From: Agelas oroides
Lineage: Eukaryota; Porifera; Demospongiae; Agelasida; Agelasidae
Length of the DNA: 64,000 bases
Direction: 5' to 3'
Assembly: GCA_949130485.1 (NCBI GenBank)
Contig: OX422184.1
Coordinates: 24,422,917 to 24,486,916, forward strand
Part shown: piece by piece, positions 21,801 to 47,147 of the stretch
How positions within the stretch are numbered: the stretch's first letter is position 1
How the letters are laid out: each line of letters opens with the position of its first letter
The notes under the pieces: model-generated
What the model was told of the DNA's origin: nothing
What the model saw: only the letters and a program-made list of their open reading frames with translations
The model's database searches: none
Translations under genes and position numbers: made by a program

Positions 21801-22036
21801 GGGTCAACCTGTGACTGGTTGATGGGGTTTGCATGGTACTTGGTTGCTAGCTGCACATGTTCAGCTGATAGCTGTACCATTGGTAGCATCAAAATGCATA
21901 CAGATATGAGGAGGGCGTTTCCAGGGGTCACATGACCCAGTTGACATTGGTAGCAGTGGTACTTGTACTGCTGTTGCCTACGGTAGGCCTTCTTTGTGTC
22001 TGTCTGAACTTTCCGGTGCCCAGTAGTGATTAGCAT
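9808..22036 (-). CDS. 2A - Death domain - SH3 - proline-rich protein, copy 1 (complete)
   Basis: Ten coding exons: 22036-21568, 19376-18633, 18521-17804, 17750-17644, 17251-17118, 13665-13379, 11874-11733, 11248-10966, 10702-10581 and 9945-9808. All splice in phase and total 3144 bases (1047 aa). Order: leader (1-137) with a hydrophobic stretch; 2A (LLLLLSGDIETNPGP, ending near residue 155); Death domain (about 157-250; KWYDIG, CLRETLKMWL, LRSDTVG, LEQKYC); Pro/Ser linker; helical domain (about 420-640; NLYWDFLNYGLLEHVI) of a type I recall from cnidarian and sponge signalling proteins; SH3 (about 672-724; DLPFHKGEILTI, GQRGIIPITFVQ), closest in my memory to CSK; PxxP-rich stretch (RPPIPPKPR, RPPAPLPK); C-terminal 180 aa I do not recognise. 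Ribosome skipping at NPG/P would release a leader peptide and a cytosolic Death/SH3 adaptor. A 5'UTR exon near 22197-22228 precedes it. No kinase domain follows the SH3. Confidence 0.83.
10132..10558. mobile_element. hAT-like MITE (copy 1)
   Basis: The ends are CAGTGGCGGATTTAG and its reverse complement, a terminal sequence typical of hAT-derived MITEs. The same element is at 22903-23358 in copy 2, so it predates the duplication. A small TAGTCTCG-type hairpin (10257-10306) is nested within it. Confidence 0.75.
12160..12415. mobile_element. Palindromic MITE (copy 1)
   Basis: TATGTGGCAGTCC at the left pairs with GGACTGCCACATA at the right. The inner arms (CATTCAAAGCGCTGTAGC) also pair, so nearly the whole 256 bases can fold as one hairpin. 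It is present in copy 2 at 25298-25552. Confidence 0.75.
12428..12673. mobile_element. CAAGAGCGC-family MITE, copy 2
   Basis: The same element as at 5503-5758, with a somewhat diverged right end (TGCTGTTCG). It is adjacent to the palindromic MITE and shared with copy 2 of the locus (25565-25816). Confidence 0.8.
12873..13346. repeat. Internal direct repeat of about 120 bases, copy 1 only
   Basis: A stretch containing GACTGTCAAAATTTGTGAAC and CTGCCATCTGATTGGTCAG occurs at about 12873-12978 and again at 13240-13346. Copy 2 has it once (26218-26300). It lies in an intron, just beside the proline-rich exon. Confidence 0.75.
13736..13943. mobile_element. CTGTAGAT-type MITE (copy 1)
   Basis: ACTGTAGATCGGGAAATTTT at the left is mirrored by AAATTTCCCAATCTACGGTA at the right. 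The equivalent in copy 2 is 26698-26903. Confidence 0.7.
13970..14018. repeat. 49-base near-perfect palindrome with CAAGAGCGCAT ends
   Basis: CAAGAGCGCATGATGACGTCA reads into its own reverse complement after a short A-rich loop. Its ends match the CAAGAGCGC MITE family, so it is probably an extreme deletion derivative. Copy 2 does not have it. Confidence 0.75.
14146..16946. mobile_element. piggyBac transposon, apparently intact
   Basis: The 2801-base element is flanked by TTAA on both sides (14142-14145, 16947-16950). It has 14-base terminal inverted repeats starting CTCTTTAGGGCCGA. Copy 2 carries the unoccupied site, a single TTAA at 27030-27033 in otherwise matching sequence, which proves the boundaries. 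The insertion is in the intron between the SH3 exon and the proline-rich exon of copy 1 and postdates the duplication. Subterminal palindromes near the right end (CGGATATATCCG at about 16876 and 16919) may bind the transposase. Confidence 0.95.
14511..16660 (-). CDS. piggyBac transposase
   Basis: Four exons, 16660-16519, 16412-16389, 16311-16228 and 16168-14511, all join in phase 1 and total 1908 bases (635 aa). The acidic N-terminus (DGSDDDLGFDDEIEI) is followed by a basic stretch. The DDE_Tnp_1_7 core shows candidates for the catalytic aspartates in SIDEAMIPFKG, VFCDRFFTS and YMGGVDRGDQL. The C-terminus has a cysteine-rich zinc-binding tail (CLYCC ... WYCPGC ... PLCL). Length and order match functional piggyBac transposases, and no disruption is visible. 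The 24-base second exon is unusually small but has good splice signals on both sides. Confidence 0.92.
19499..20080. mobile_element. TAGCCTCG-type non-autonomous element, 582 bases
   Basis: The left end is TAGCCTCGTTCCCAGGCG and the right end is its imperfect reverse complement (CCTGGGAACGACGCTA). The 9-base target duplication TACGATACT is at 19490-19498 and 20081-20089. It is inserted into a dispersed repeat (about 19405-20250) that recurs near 43925 and 63130. Confidence 0.88.
20298..21475. mobile_element. CACTGTAAAAA-ended non-autonomous element with nested hairpins
   Basis: The ends CACTGTAAAAA and TTTTTACAGTG are followed on both sides by a similar block containing AACCATAT and GTTATCTCAGTTGCA. 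No convincing gene is inside. Within it are a 150-base inverted-repeat element (20507-20656, ends GCCGTAGACAAG) and an inverted pair of GGAATGGAAAATGGAATGGA blocks (about 20826-20892 and 21378-21415). It lies in the intron between the 2A exon and the Death exon. Confidence 0.7.
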
Positions 22037-22261
22037 CTGAAAGGAGGAAGGAAGCATCCAATGAGTCGGCACACAATGACGCGCGCATATGGACATTACT
22101 AGCTGTCTCGTTGTCTGCCTCCAGCGCTTGTAAGAGGAGGCTCGAGGCTGCGAGTTCTATAACCCTTTTGGGAGCAAGGCTGGCTGTATAACTCACCTTG
22201 CACTGACCACGTCGATGAACGAGCAAAAAAAAAGAAAACTCCTACACAAACCAATTAGCCT

Positions 22262-22317
22262 CGCAGTCTCGTGCCCAGACTATATTTTGCACGCGGAGAA
22301 TAGTCTGGGCACGAGAC
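22262..22317. repeat. Palindromic TAGTCTCG-type micro-element in the promoter of copy 1
   Basis: The same hairpin as at 652-707, just upstream of the 5'UTR exon of copy 1. Its conserved position in two copies shows that it duplicated with the locus. Confidence 0.7.
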
Positions 22318-22580
22318 TACTACTCATAATATGAACGTTCGTACATGTCGGTATGACATTGTGATACTTCCACCATGCAATTGGCAGTAGTGAACTACGC
22401 TATACCACAGTACATGGTTTCTGTGTAGTTAAGATTGACTAATATCGTCAAATTACAAGTCAGTACACAAAAGTGAAATTTGGGATGCATATCAAAGAGT
22501 TTCTATACACGATACACCCTAGTTGTCATGTACAATAATGTCACACAGTGTTACACAGTGTAACACAATGTCAACCATGA

Positions 22581-27960
<5,380 letters not shown>

Positions 27961-28003
27961 CTGTGTACGGAGAAGGGGAGAGAGAGTGAGGAGTATGTGA
28001 TTA

Positions 28004-28310
28004 TTAACCTACACGCACTCTGTTGGAGAGAGGAGGGAAGGGGTACCTACACGCACTCTGTTGGAGAGAGGAGGGAAGGGGTACCTGTATGCACTCAGTT
28101 GGAGAGAGGAGGGAAGGGGTACCTACACGCACTCTGTTGGAGAGAGGAGGGAAGGGGTACCTACACGCACTCTGTTGGAGAGAGGAGGGAAGGGGTACTA
28201 GCATGCACTCTGTTGGAGAGAGGAGGGAAGGGGTACCTGCACGCACTCTGTTGGAGAGAGGAGGGAAGGGGTACCTGCATGCACTCAGTTGGAGGGGGAA
28301 GGGAAGGAAG
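28004..28310. repeat. Minisatellite with a 38-base unit, about eight copies
   Basis: The unit contains CGCACTCTGTTGGAGAGAGG and then AGGGAAGGGGTAC. It derives from the exon/intron boundary seen once in copy 1 at about 17795-17830. Each unit therefore repeats the sequence around the splice donor of the helical-domain exon. It marks the point where copy 2 stops matching copy 1. 28338-28437 beyond it is CA-rich low complexity. Confidence 0.9.
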
Positions 28311-28530
28311 AGCCAAAGGGCAGGGTGATATTAACCTACACCTTACACTAACATACACACATGCACACACGTGACACACGCACGCACGCATGTGTACATG
28401 CACACACACATGTGTACATGCACACACACACAGTCTTGAAGAGTGGAGGAGAGGGACAATTATTAACATCCACTACTCCTCTCCAGCTTCTCTGTACATT
28501 ACGTCACCAAACTGAGGAACCTGGAACAAG

Positions 28531-28872
28531 GTAGCCTCGTTCCCAGGTTCCCCTGCACCGAAACACGAATACGCGGGTATCTTTTCTCAGGATTTTCAGA
28601 ACAGAAAGGCAACGTTTTATGTGCTGTTCAACCAACTATACGTTCAACGCTCGGTATGTAGGATTATTTGCCCCCCGCTAGCTATATATGTGAAGTAAGT
28701 CACTGCCTTGTCTTTCTGCTGTTTTGAGTCTTCGGGTAGACCCATGCACAATTAAGGTTTCTCTACCCCTTTCTACCCTTGATGCTGCTCACATGAGAAA
28801 AAATACCAGGCTCTCTCCACCTGTACAACTTCAATGTTCGCGTTCCGGAGCGGAAGAGCCTGGGAATGAGGC
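28531..28872. mobile_element. TAGCCTCG-type non-autonomous element, about 340 bases
   Basis: The left end is GTAGCCTCGTTCCCAGG and the right end is CCTGGGAATGAGGC. A 10-base direct repeat CTGGAACAAG flanks it (28521-28530, 28873-28882). Confidence 0.8.
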
Positions 28873-28971
28873 CTGGAACAAGTCACATGATCTCTCATCA
28901 GTGGCTGTAAATTCTACCAACACTGTGAAGCTTTGCTTCATGCTCAGAAGTATACAAGGTATTATCAGCGT

Positions 28972-29209
28972 CAAGAGCGCATAAGAACGGGTGGCTAGAG
29001 TAAGAATGTGTAACTACGAAACCGGTTGGAATTTACCGCGAGTACTAAAAATAGTAACACGTACTGTACGGCTTGCGTAGACATAAGCCATTGTTGCTAA
29101 GCACGTGACTGGGTGTTCTATTTTTTAGTACAGTTCAATAATTTTGCGTGGAGTACTTCTATTGGAGTTACACGCTCTTTCTCTAGCCGCCCGTTCTTAT
29201 GCGCTCTTG
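28972..29209. mobile_element. CAAGAGCGC-family MITE, copy 4
   Basis: Both ends are complete (CAAGAGCGCATAAGAACGG and its mirror). Confidence 0.85.
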
Positions 29210-29789
29210 CAGCATGTATGACTACCTGACCGTTCACATGGTGAGTGAGGTCATAGCAGTTCATAAGTTCTTGCAAGCCTTTCCCATTTCTTGCCACTCT
29301 TCTTCTTCGTGCACAAACACAAACCAAATAAGTATAGAATGGGGGAGTGGAGAGTGGGTGTGGATACTCAAACTGTCCCTGTCCCCTCCTACAGTAGGGA
29401 GGGGACAGGGAGGACAGAGTGGGTGATTAGCGTGGCGGAAGGCTACTTCTTATCTCAAAACGTATGTACATACAGTGGAACCCCTCTTAATGGATGCCCC
29501 TTAACAGTTGACACCCACGATATAATGGACAATTCTGTGCACTAGCCCAAGAAATTCGATTTGGTTCACCAGACTGTTTCTCCTCGTGAGAGGTGGGGTC
29601 TGGGGATGAGACTAGGTAATATCCCTCAGTCCAAACCTCATTCTCCAAAATCAAAAGTGACAGACACTCACACAAAAGCTTTGGGAGAGGAGGAAGAGGA
29701 AGAGAGCTGAGTGGACATCATAATCTTAACAATCGGTAGAGTTAGTCAAGGTAGTTCTTCCCTACTTCAAGAGCTGATCACACACAGAC

Positions 29790-30043
29790 CAAGAGTGCAT
29801 AAGAACAGGCGGCTTGAGTAAGAGCGTGTAACTCCACAATAGAAGCCTGTAGTCCGGTCAAAATTATTGAACCATACTGAAAATAGAACACCCGGTCACA
29901 TGCTTAGCAACAACAGCTTATGTCTACGTAGCATGTGCAGTATGTGTTACTATTTTTAGTACTAGCGCTAAATTCCGACTGGTTTCAAATTTTACGGAGT
30001 TACCCACTCTTATACTCAAGCCGCTTGTTCTTATGCGCTCTTG
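29790..30043. mobile_element. CAAGAGCGC-family MITE, copy 5
   Basis: A full-length member whose ends are about 580 bases from those of copy 4. Between the two MITEs I see no gene. Confidence 0.85.
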
Positions 30044-31100
30044 GCAGTATGCAAGCGTGATAAGTGATGTTTCAAGCATATTGGTGGTTGATGGAGCATA
30101 ATGAACTGTATTTAGTCTCAACCACAGTCTTCATCTGGTGCATATATTGCTACCAGAATATAATGCACTCAATATCGAAAGTGATCCGCACTGGGGTTGG
30201 TTTTTGTCTAGAAAATAGTGAGGATTATGGAATAACACAATGCTTAGATGGGACAGAACGGCATGTAACAAACAAGTTGACTGTGATGTACGTTTGTTAA
30301 ACACAAGTCCCATGAACATTGGTCATGCTAGCATTAGTGCATGGGGTGATCTTTTAGTCCAGCTGTGACTCAGAGATTGATAATACTGTTGTATAAACTT
30401 GTGGTGGTGTGGTTAAAGTACTCTGGCTTTTTTGATCTACACTGAATCCCACCAGCCTGCTGTCATCTCCAAGGTGAAGCGTTTTGTTTACCTTTCCTCC
30501 CTTGGGGGGAGATCAGCCCTTGGAGTTGAAAGGGCTTGGAGGTAAGATTAGCTACTTGTATAATCAGCTACTGTACATTTATCCACTGAAGCTTTATCTA
30601 CATGTAGTCTCTTGGGTCATCTCCGTTGCTAAGTAGTCTTGCAAACCAGACCCAGCCCTAGTCTCGCGCAAGATTAGCCCAAACCCAGCGCAGATTGCCA
30701 TCAATAGCATGACAGCGGATTGCCGAAAGCAGAATAAAAGCTGTTTGCACTGGGTCTGGACATACATGTACATCATGCATAGATAGTACGCATCATGATT
30801 CCGGTTCTCCGAGACAACTCCCTAGCTTCTTGAAGAAATTTGTTTACAGATTGGGTTCAACATAGAGACTGGATAGGTACAGTTGTCACAGAACGATGGC
30901 GTACCTTACAAAACTGCCTAGGTGTCCACGATCTTCTCTTTGTCAGTTGACAGGAGCGGTGTTTACTTTAGACTTTCATTTTCCGGGTTCAAATGGGCGG
31001 GGCTAATTACGTAGGTTGAAATGTTGAATCAATTCCCAATCCATGGATCGGACTGGGATCAGAGCACTAATTAGTCTATATAAACTAACCTGTCATGTGA
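30044..31100. other. Intergenic stretch with no gene seen
   Basis: Only short open frames are present. There is a possible inverted-repeat remnant at about 30632-30761 (CCAGACCCAG against CTGGGTCTGG) and otherwise unique sequence up to the kinase promoter. Confidence 0.5.
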
Positions 31101-31142
31101 TTGGTCACTTTTAAATCAAAGCTTTAGTGCTCACGTGACTAT

Positions 31143-31157
31143 TTCAAACGTTGGCGC
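31143..31157 (-). promoter_or_regulatory. Candidate CDE/CHR cell-cycle element of the polo-like kinase gene
   Basis: On the minus strand the sequence reads GCGCC, four bases, then TTTGAA. This is the spacing described for CDE/CHR elements that bind DREAM/MuvB complexes and restrict genes such as PLK1 and CDC25C to G2/M. It lies about 50 bases upstream of a probable 5'UTR exon ending at a GTGAGT donor near 31207. Orientation is opposite to the gene, and motifs this short occur by chance, so it remains a candidate. Confidence 0.4.
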
Positions 31158-32107
31158 AAAAGAGTCGAAGAGGTCTACTTGAATTTCTCCCTTATTCTCA
31201 TTTGTTCGGTGAGTTTATGTATTTTATGCGCTGATTGTACGTAAAGCCAATGGCCTTTTACTTCTAAGGAGCTTTACACAGGCCAAACTGCTTCAAAACA
31301 ACCTTCAAATTTGAATGTTGGGTTCTACCAAAATGGTATTTTGTCTCAGAGCATTAAATAGATATGGGGTAGGATCTCGAGGTCATTTGTCGCACAAAGA
31401 TAGACTTTATGACAGCATTTAAGAGCACAAATTAGAATTTAGGCCTACTCAAAGATAATATAGGAGTTGGTAGATTTGTCATGAAAGGGGGTGGTATTGA
31501 TGCTAGCCAGTATCCATGGCATGTACTGTAGTCATGTTGTCTGTGAGAGCATGTGTATATACTGTGGGTTGAGGGGACGGCAACAGATTGCAAATGTGTG
31601 CAAAATTTCAAAATGTTAAGATACTTCAAGCTAGTATAAAGGGTTTTCATGGGGTGTGGTTTGTGATTGAGTGTTCACTTCTGCCTGCAGTATACTGTGT
31701 GCTAAACGCAGGTTAAGGCTATTCATCAAACCTACAACTAGTGACAAGTGAGAGACATGAGAAACTCAGGTCTATTGTTGCCTGTTGATCATGTGATTCC
31801 CTCCTCAAGAGGTTGGCCCCACCCAAATACATTGCTTCAGTCATTGCTGGTTTTTCTCAGAGATTTCTGATTGCAAGATTCAATTGTACGAGATTCCATG
31901 CGGGTTGCTGTACACTGAGACCTACCAACTTTATTGACATTGCATAAGTAATAAACTTTTATGGCTATGGGTTATTTCGGATACGTTTGTGGTGTCTTCT
32001 TGTGGCTGGACGCAACTCACCAATAGTTACATTGCACACTACAAGTCATTGTTCATGCTACTGTTGCTAATCATGCATGTGTGTTCTCTCTCCCAGCTCT
32101 GTTAGAA

Positions 32108-42284
<10,177 letters not shown>

Positions 42285-42512
42285 TGAACTTGAAGCAGAT
42301 TTAATGTACACGCACAGTTGGTTTGTTTGGAGTATGTGGTTTTGAGTTCGAAAGTTCCATAATGTACGTCTTGACTAGATTGAGCCTTGTGACTGCAGAA
42401 TACTGTACAGTTTGTAAACAGTGTTTATACTACATGTGCACACTCTTGGTATTATTGTAAATACAACTTTGCCTGTGGCAATAACAGTATATTGTTTTAC
42501 TAATTACTACTA

Positions 42513-42690
42513 CTGTTTGCATGCATTGACCTTGCATTGACCTTGCATAATGATGACCCGAAAATTTGTGCAGATGAATATAATTATGTGGTTAGGCTTC
42601 CTATTCAGCCTGTAAAGACGTGTACAATATAATTATGTTCATCTGTTGCACAGTTTATTTGGTTCCTTTTTGCAAGGTCGATGCAAACAG
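42513..42690. repeat. Inverted-repeat element downstream of the kinase gene
   Basis: CTGTTTGCATGCATTGACCT at the left pairs with AGGTCGATGCAAACAG at the right. Confidence 0.6.
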
Positions 42691-43309
42691 CAGTACAACT
42701 AGCTACCTGGCATGAGCGTGGAAATGAGGCTGAGTCAGCTGTATCAATTCTGAGAGACTGAGTCATTTTTCAAGCCAGTGAATATAGTATTATTTATGTT
42801 GTGCAAGTGTTGAATGTTAACCAATGAAATAGTTCTACATCATAAGATGGTAATTGTTGGCTTGTTTGAAATTAAAACCTCACCTTTCATGGATCTTCAA
42901 AGTCCAACCCTGTTCTTGGACAACTTGTGGACAGCCAATGTGCACTTTCAGCACAAAAGTGCTCAAGAGTCTTCCTCGTAAGAGGGTAGTGTCTAGGTCT
43001 GCGTGCAACACTAGAGTGCAGAAAGACAGCTACAAGGTTGTATGAGTACCTACTGTTGTTAAAATTAACATTATTTTATTTTCAGCTGAGACTAGGTTTT
43101 GTATTGGTAGTGTGCATGCATTGACAACACATGACGATTAACGGTCTCGTAGTATGGCAACAATCTTTGAAGGACAGCTGCACAAAGAGATGAAAAGCTT
43201 CCATATGCCATATGGATAAAGCCAGCCACCTGACTCCATTTTGTGTGTGAGATAGTATTTCCAATCTTCTGGTAACCTGCAGCTGATGTGGCCAGCTTGG
43301 TGTTGGCCA

Positions 43310-43785
43310 AAACATGTCCTGCAGAGTGGGTGACTTTGCATAACATCTTTTTTTCAGGGAGGTGTGACCCTATAACATTGTGGGTTGGAGTGTCATTTAA
43401 AGGCTTAGTGCTAGTGTGTTACTGAAACATCTCTGTACAAAAATGTTTTCATACAGTACGTCATGTAAACATTTGCCAACTACGTGTGTATATACCGTGA
43501 TAGCTCAAGATGTATTGTTCACTGAATATTGTATATAGCACAATGTCATGGTAACATGACACTCAAAGAGTGTCACTAGCAGCCTCTATATTACAACATC
43601 AGACCCCAAAGAAAATTTGCTTGAAATGCTGTGCACAGTAAATTGGACAAGCACAGATCATCCCCCCATAGGATCTGCATGCCTGTGTACAGTTCTAATA
43701 CACAAATGATCAATTGCAACAAACCACATCTCTATATGTTATGTAAGGTCACCCACTGCACAGGACACGTTTCTGTCAACATGTC
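43310..43785. repeat. Inverted-repeat pair, about 475 bases apart
   Basis: AAAACATGTCCTGCAGAGTG near 43310 and the mirrored block containing GTCACCCACTGCACAGGACA near 43750 pair over about 40 bases. It is probably a decayed MITE. Confidence 0.5.
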
Positions 43786-43924
43786 TCACCCCACATTCAA
43801 AAGATATTCATGACTGCATACCAGACTGGTAAGTATAAACTGCACCCATGACCTGTGTAGGTTATCTGATGGGCAAAGGTGGCTGTTGATAAGAATGTGG
43901 CCTGTGGCAGGTCACACCTGAGCA

Positions 43925-44180
43925 CACAGTTAGAGGTGGCATACCAGATACCACCAACACCAATGCTAATACTGATAGCTACTTGGTTCCTCACGCCTTC
44001 AGTACGATACTTTGCTCCTCATGTGAGCAACATGGTAGTGCACATTTGTAGCCATGGATAGGAAATAGCAGTGTGAACTGAGTTTTACAAACAGCATCTT
44101 TTGAAAGTATATTTTTATTCATACAACACTTTAGATTTGGGGAGGGGCCAGTAATACTTGGTATTGTATTGCTGAAATGC
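43925..44180. repeat. Dispersed repeat (related to 19405-20250 and 63130-63400)
   Basis: Shares TTGGTTCCTCAC, a GATAC-rich start and a right part containing GGGGAGGGGCCAGTA with the copy near 20205. The copies are diverged and no coding sequence is apparent. Confidence 0.6.
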
Positions 44181-44898
44181 CACACAATTACTCAGTAACT
44201 GTAGTCTTTGTACCTGGTATAGCACAGTGTGCATGATAAGCACACAGTCAATTAGTGGTTGTGAGAAATCAGTTCAAAGGGGACTGCACTCACAGATAAA
44301 CTCTAAAGAGGGAGACAGGAAGGAAGGCTGGAACAGTAATCAATGGCCACACCATCTGTGACCTGATTAGTTTTGTTTATAGCTACTCTGACTTTGCCTG
44401 CAAAAAGGTTGGTTACCATGGTAACTAGGAATCTGTACAAATGACATAAAAAGAGGCAAGAGACAAATCAAAAGTGACCCAGAATTGAACCCAGGACTCA
44501 TCAAAACATCTTTATTTCCCAGATGATCTAAGCATTTTACATGCAATTAACTGTACTAGCCTTGTTGTCAAGCTCCCCTCCCTAGCATATTTCCGTCACA
44601 TAATGTATGAAAGAGAGGAGGTAAAGGGTGGCTAGCCACCCCCTTTCTCACAAAAATTTCTTGTGTGCTTATGCTGTAGAATGTGTTCAGCACCAAACTT
44701 TCTACTGCAGTCGACAAAATTAATAATGATTGTTATAATGAGCTGTCTGCCCACATGAGAAAGTATTTGAAAATTTAGCAACAGTTGTGGCCTAATCTGA
44801 TAGACATGCACAAAAGAAATTATCTGTTTTGTTGCAGTTTTTATGCAGTACTGACACCATTTCAAGTGGGTTTACTGAGCTTTCAATGCCCTTTGAAC

Positions 44899-44948
44899 TA
44901 GTCTCGTGCCCAGACCCCACCCAGGGGTGGGGTCTGGGCACAAGACTA
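44899..44948. mobile_element. 50-base TAGTCTCG palindrome with a 9-base target duplication
   Basis: TAGTCTCGTGCCCAGACCCC runs almost directly into its reverse complement. The exact direct repeat CCTTTGAAC flanks it (44890-44898, 44949-44957). It is little more than two joined terminal repeats. Confidence 0.9.
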
Positions 44949-45532
44949 CCTTTGAACAAGAGCTGCCATTTAGCACTGGACTTGGTATGGCTTCATATTT
45001 GACCAAGACTACAGTACTTGGCTTCCCCTTCAAGGTGAGCACAGTGCCCTGTTTTCAGATAAGCTTGCATCAAGTTGCATGTAATTTAATAAGGGACAGT
45101 GGTTTGTGTTGAAGGCTGAAACAGTTATCACTGAATGGATCTAAACCTGTGTGAAAATAAGGACAGTGAATATTTAGGCACCTACAACAACTACAGTATA
45201 TGTACTGAGATTTGCTGGACTAAACAAGTGAAATGTCAGTATTTAGAAAGATCTGCGCCACTCTTTAGCAAAATTGCAGTACTGTAACACTTGGTTACTA
45301 CAGCACTATGTCTACATCATGTGTGTTTATAAGCACCTATACAAATATAGGTATAGCACTTGCAGGTAGGTTGTCAGAAGGAAACTGACAGGGTGTATCT
45401 GCATGTGCATGGTTGATTAAGTCTTTTGAAGAAACCATAAAACGTGACTGTCAGTCTTTGTAGCCTACTAAGCCATTGATTGACCTGGTAAACCACAAGT
45501 TTACTTTACTCTTGTAACCTACCTGCAAAGCG

Positions 45533-45635
45533 TAGTCTCGTTCCCAGACCAAATTTTTCGCGCGCGCCCTGCGGACTCGTCAAGGCCGCAGGGCGTGCGC
45601 GCGAAAAATTTGGTGTCTGCATGGGGACGAGACTA
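45533..45635. mobile_element. TAGTCTCG-type micro-element, 103 bases
   Basis: TAGTCTCGTTCCCAGACC pairs with its near mirror at the right end, with an inner perfect arm AAATTTTTCGCGCGCGCCCT. The 8-base direct repeat GCAAAGCG flanks it (45525-45532, 45636-45643). Confidence 0.88.
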
Positions 45636-45709
45636 GCAAAGCGCTGTAGCAAACATTAAAAGGCACTTGTTACCAGTGAATTTGCAAAGTGAATTAAAAA
45701 CCAGCATTT

Positions 45710-45862
45710 AAGCCCCGTTTACACTAGCAGTTTTAACCGGTTTCAAATCGGTTTAGGGCAGCTGTGTAAACGCCCCTAATGCGCTTTGGAAACCGCTTTC
45801 TGTAAACCACATAACGATGTGGTTTGGCCAAACCGGTTTAAGTGCTAGTGTAAACGGGGCTT
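45710..45862. mobile_element. AAGCCCCGTTTACACTAGC-ended MITE
   Basis: A 153-base element. The terminal 19 bases are mirrored (GCTAGTGTAAACGGGGCTT) and an inner AACCGGTTT pair is visible. Confidence 0.8.
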
Positions 45863-47080
45863 TAGACAAGACCTTTTGACAAAAGTATTCAGGAATCAGC
45901 AAAACCTCATTCTAAGTGCTTTGCATAGTTAGATAAGAGTTGGTAGGGTTGAGTATCTCTGGTTGGAAAGCTACACACACAATTAATGCAGGAATTAGCA
46001 GGAAAAGAAACTATAGGCCCATGCACAGCAGCTAGGCTTCCCTTCACGCTGACACTACCATCATACTAGCTATGTTACATGCATTTATTAGCATTCCACA
46101 ATTAAAAGCACCCATTCTGTAGGGGTCCCAACAAAAAATCCAAGAGCGAACGAACTTGACTCAAGTATGCTGAAATTCAAGAACCAAGTGACCTTGTTTG
46201 TAAACTACAGTTACAATAGTTTCTATGACTTTCGTTCTTCCGAAAATAAATAAAGCGAACAGACGGTTGTGTGCCAAAATATGGCCATTATGGGATTTTT
46301 GATTTTATATGGGGGATTATATATGAACATACCTTTAACAGATATCCACGCGAGTGGTCCAGCTATTTTAATACTCTACCAATGGTAAATAATCAATTGC
46401 ACTGGTGCCTGCTAAATTTACTTTTCAAAAGTCACTTCAAACTATCAATTATTCTTCTATGGGAGAAATGTATTGCAACATAAAATAACAGCTAATGTAG
46501 TCTCTTGACAGCTATAAACTTGAGTGGTCCAGGCATTTTTGCACGAGATACATCAAGTGAAATCCATCAGTACCACTAGTTTCATAGCGAAGCTTCAAAA
46601 GTCACTTGAACCGAACTGCGCCCAATTTTCGGCACTTAACCCTTTCAAGTCCAAGACGAATTGACTGAAAATAGCTTTGCAGCACCAACTTTTATAGTCC
46701 GGTTTTTATATATCTCAGATAGATAGTTAGTTCTAGTACAACAGATTTGAAATCGGAGCACCTTCGATTTTTTCGTTGGGAGCCCTACATTCTGGCAGCT
46801 AATTTTGAAAATAGCCAATTCTGGGTGTTATGGTTTGTATAACAGCAGTGGTAAACCCTGTTGCTATATGCATGCATTAGTGTTCTGTGACAAGCTATAA
46901 AACAACAGTGGTTCAGGTTCGCTTCATGATGATAAATCATCTACCTGCACCCTAAGTTCCTAACTATGACAGGTGCTTCCTGCATGCTTAGCGCAACCGG
47001 CAACAGATCTACGCATGGACATAGCTAACCAATCAGCTGCTGCTTACGTCAATATATGCCCCACCTTATACAAAACAGGA
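45863..47080. other. Gene-free stretch upstream of the secreted-protein gene
   Basis: Only short, unconvincing open frames are present. A TATAAA-like sequence at about 47081 lies some 65 bases before the start codon at 47148. Confidence 0.4.
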
Positions 47081-47147
47081 TATAAACTTGGATTTTCTAT
47101 ACATCTGCAACAATTTTATTTGGCTGCAAAGTTGTCGATTGCTAGTG

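Noticed and set aside
21568-22036. 2A exon as part of a non-LTR retrotransposon
   Set aside because: No endonuclease or reverse transcriptase follows, the exon has splice sites on both sides, is conserved at the equivalent place in copy 0, and joins the Death exon in phase.
28004-28310. Regular repeat array resembling a CRISPR
   Set aside because: The units are contiguous 38-base tandem repeats without unique spacers, in an animal genome, and derive from an exon boundary.
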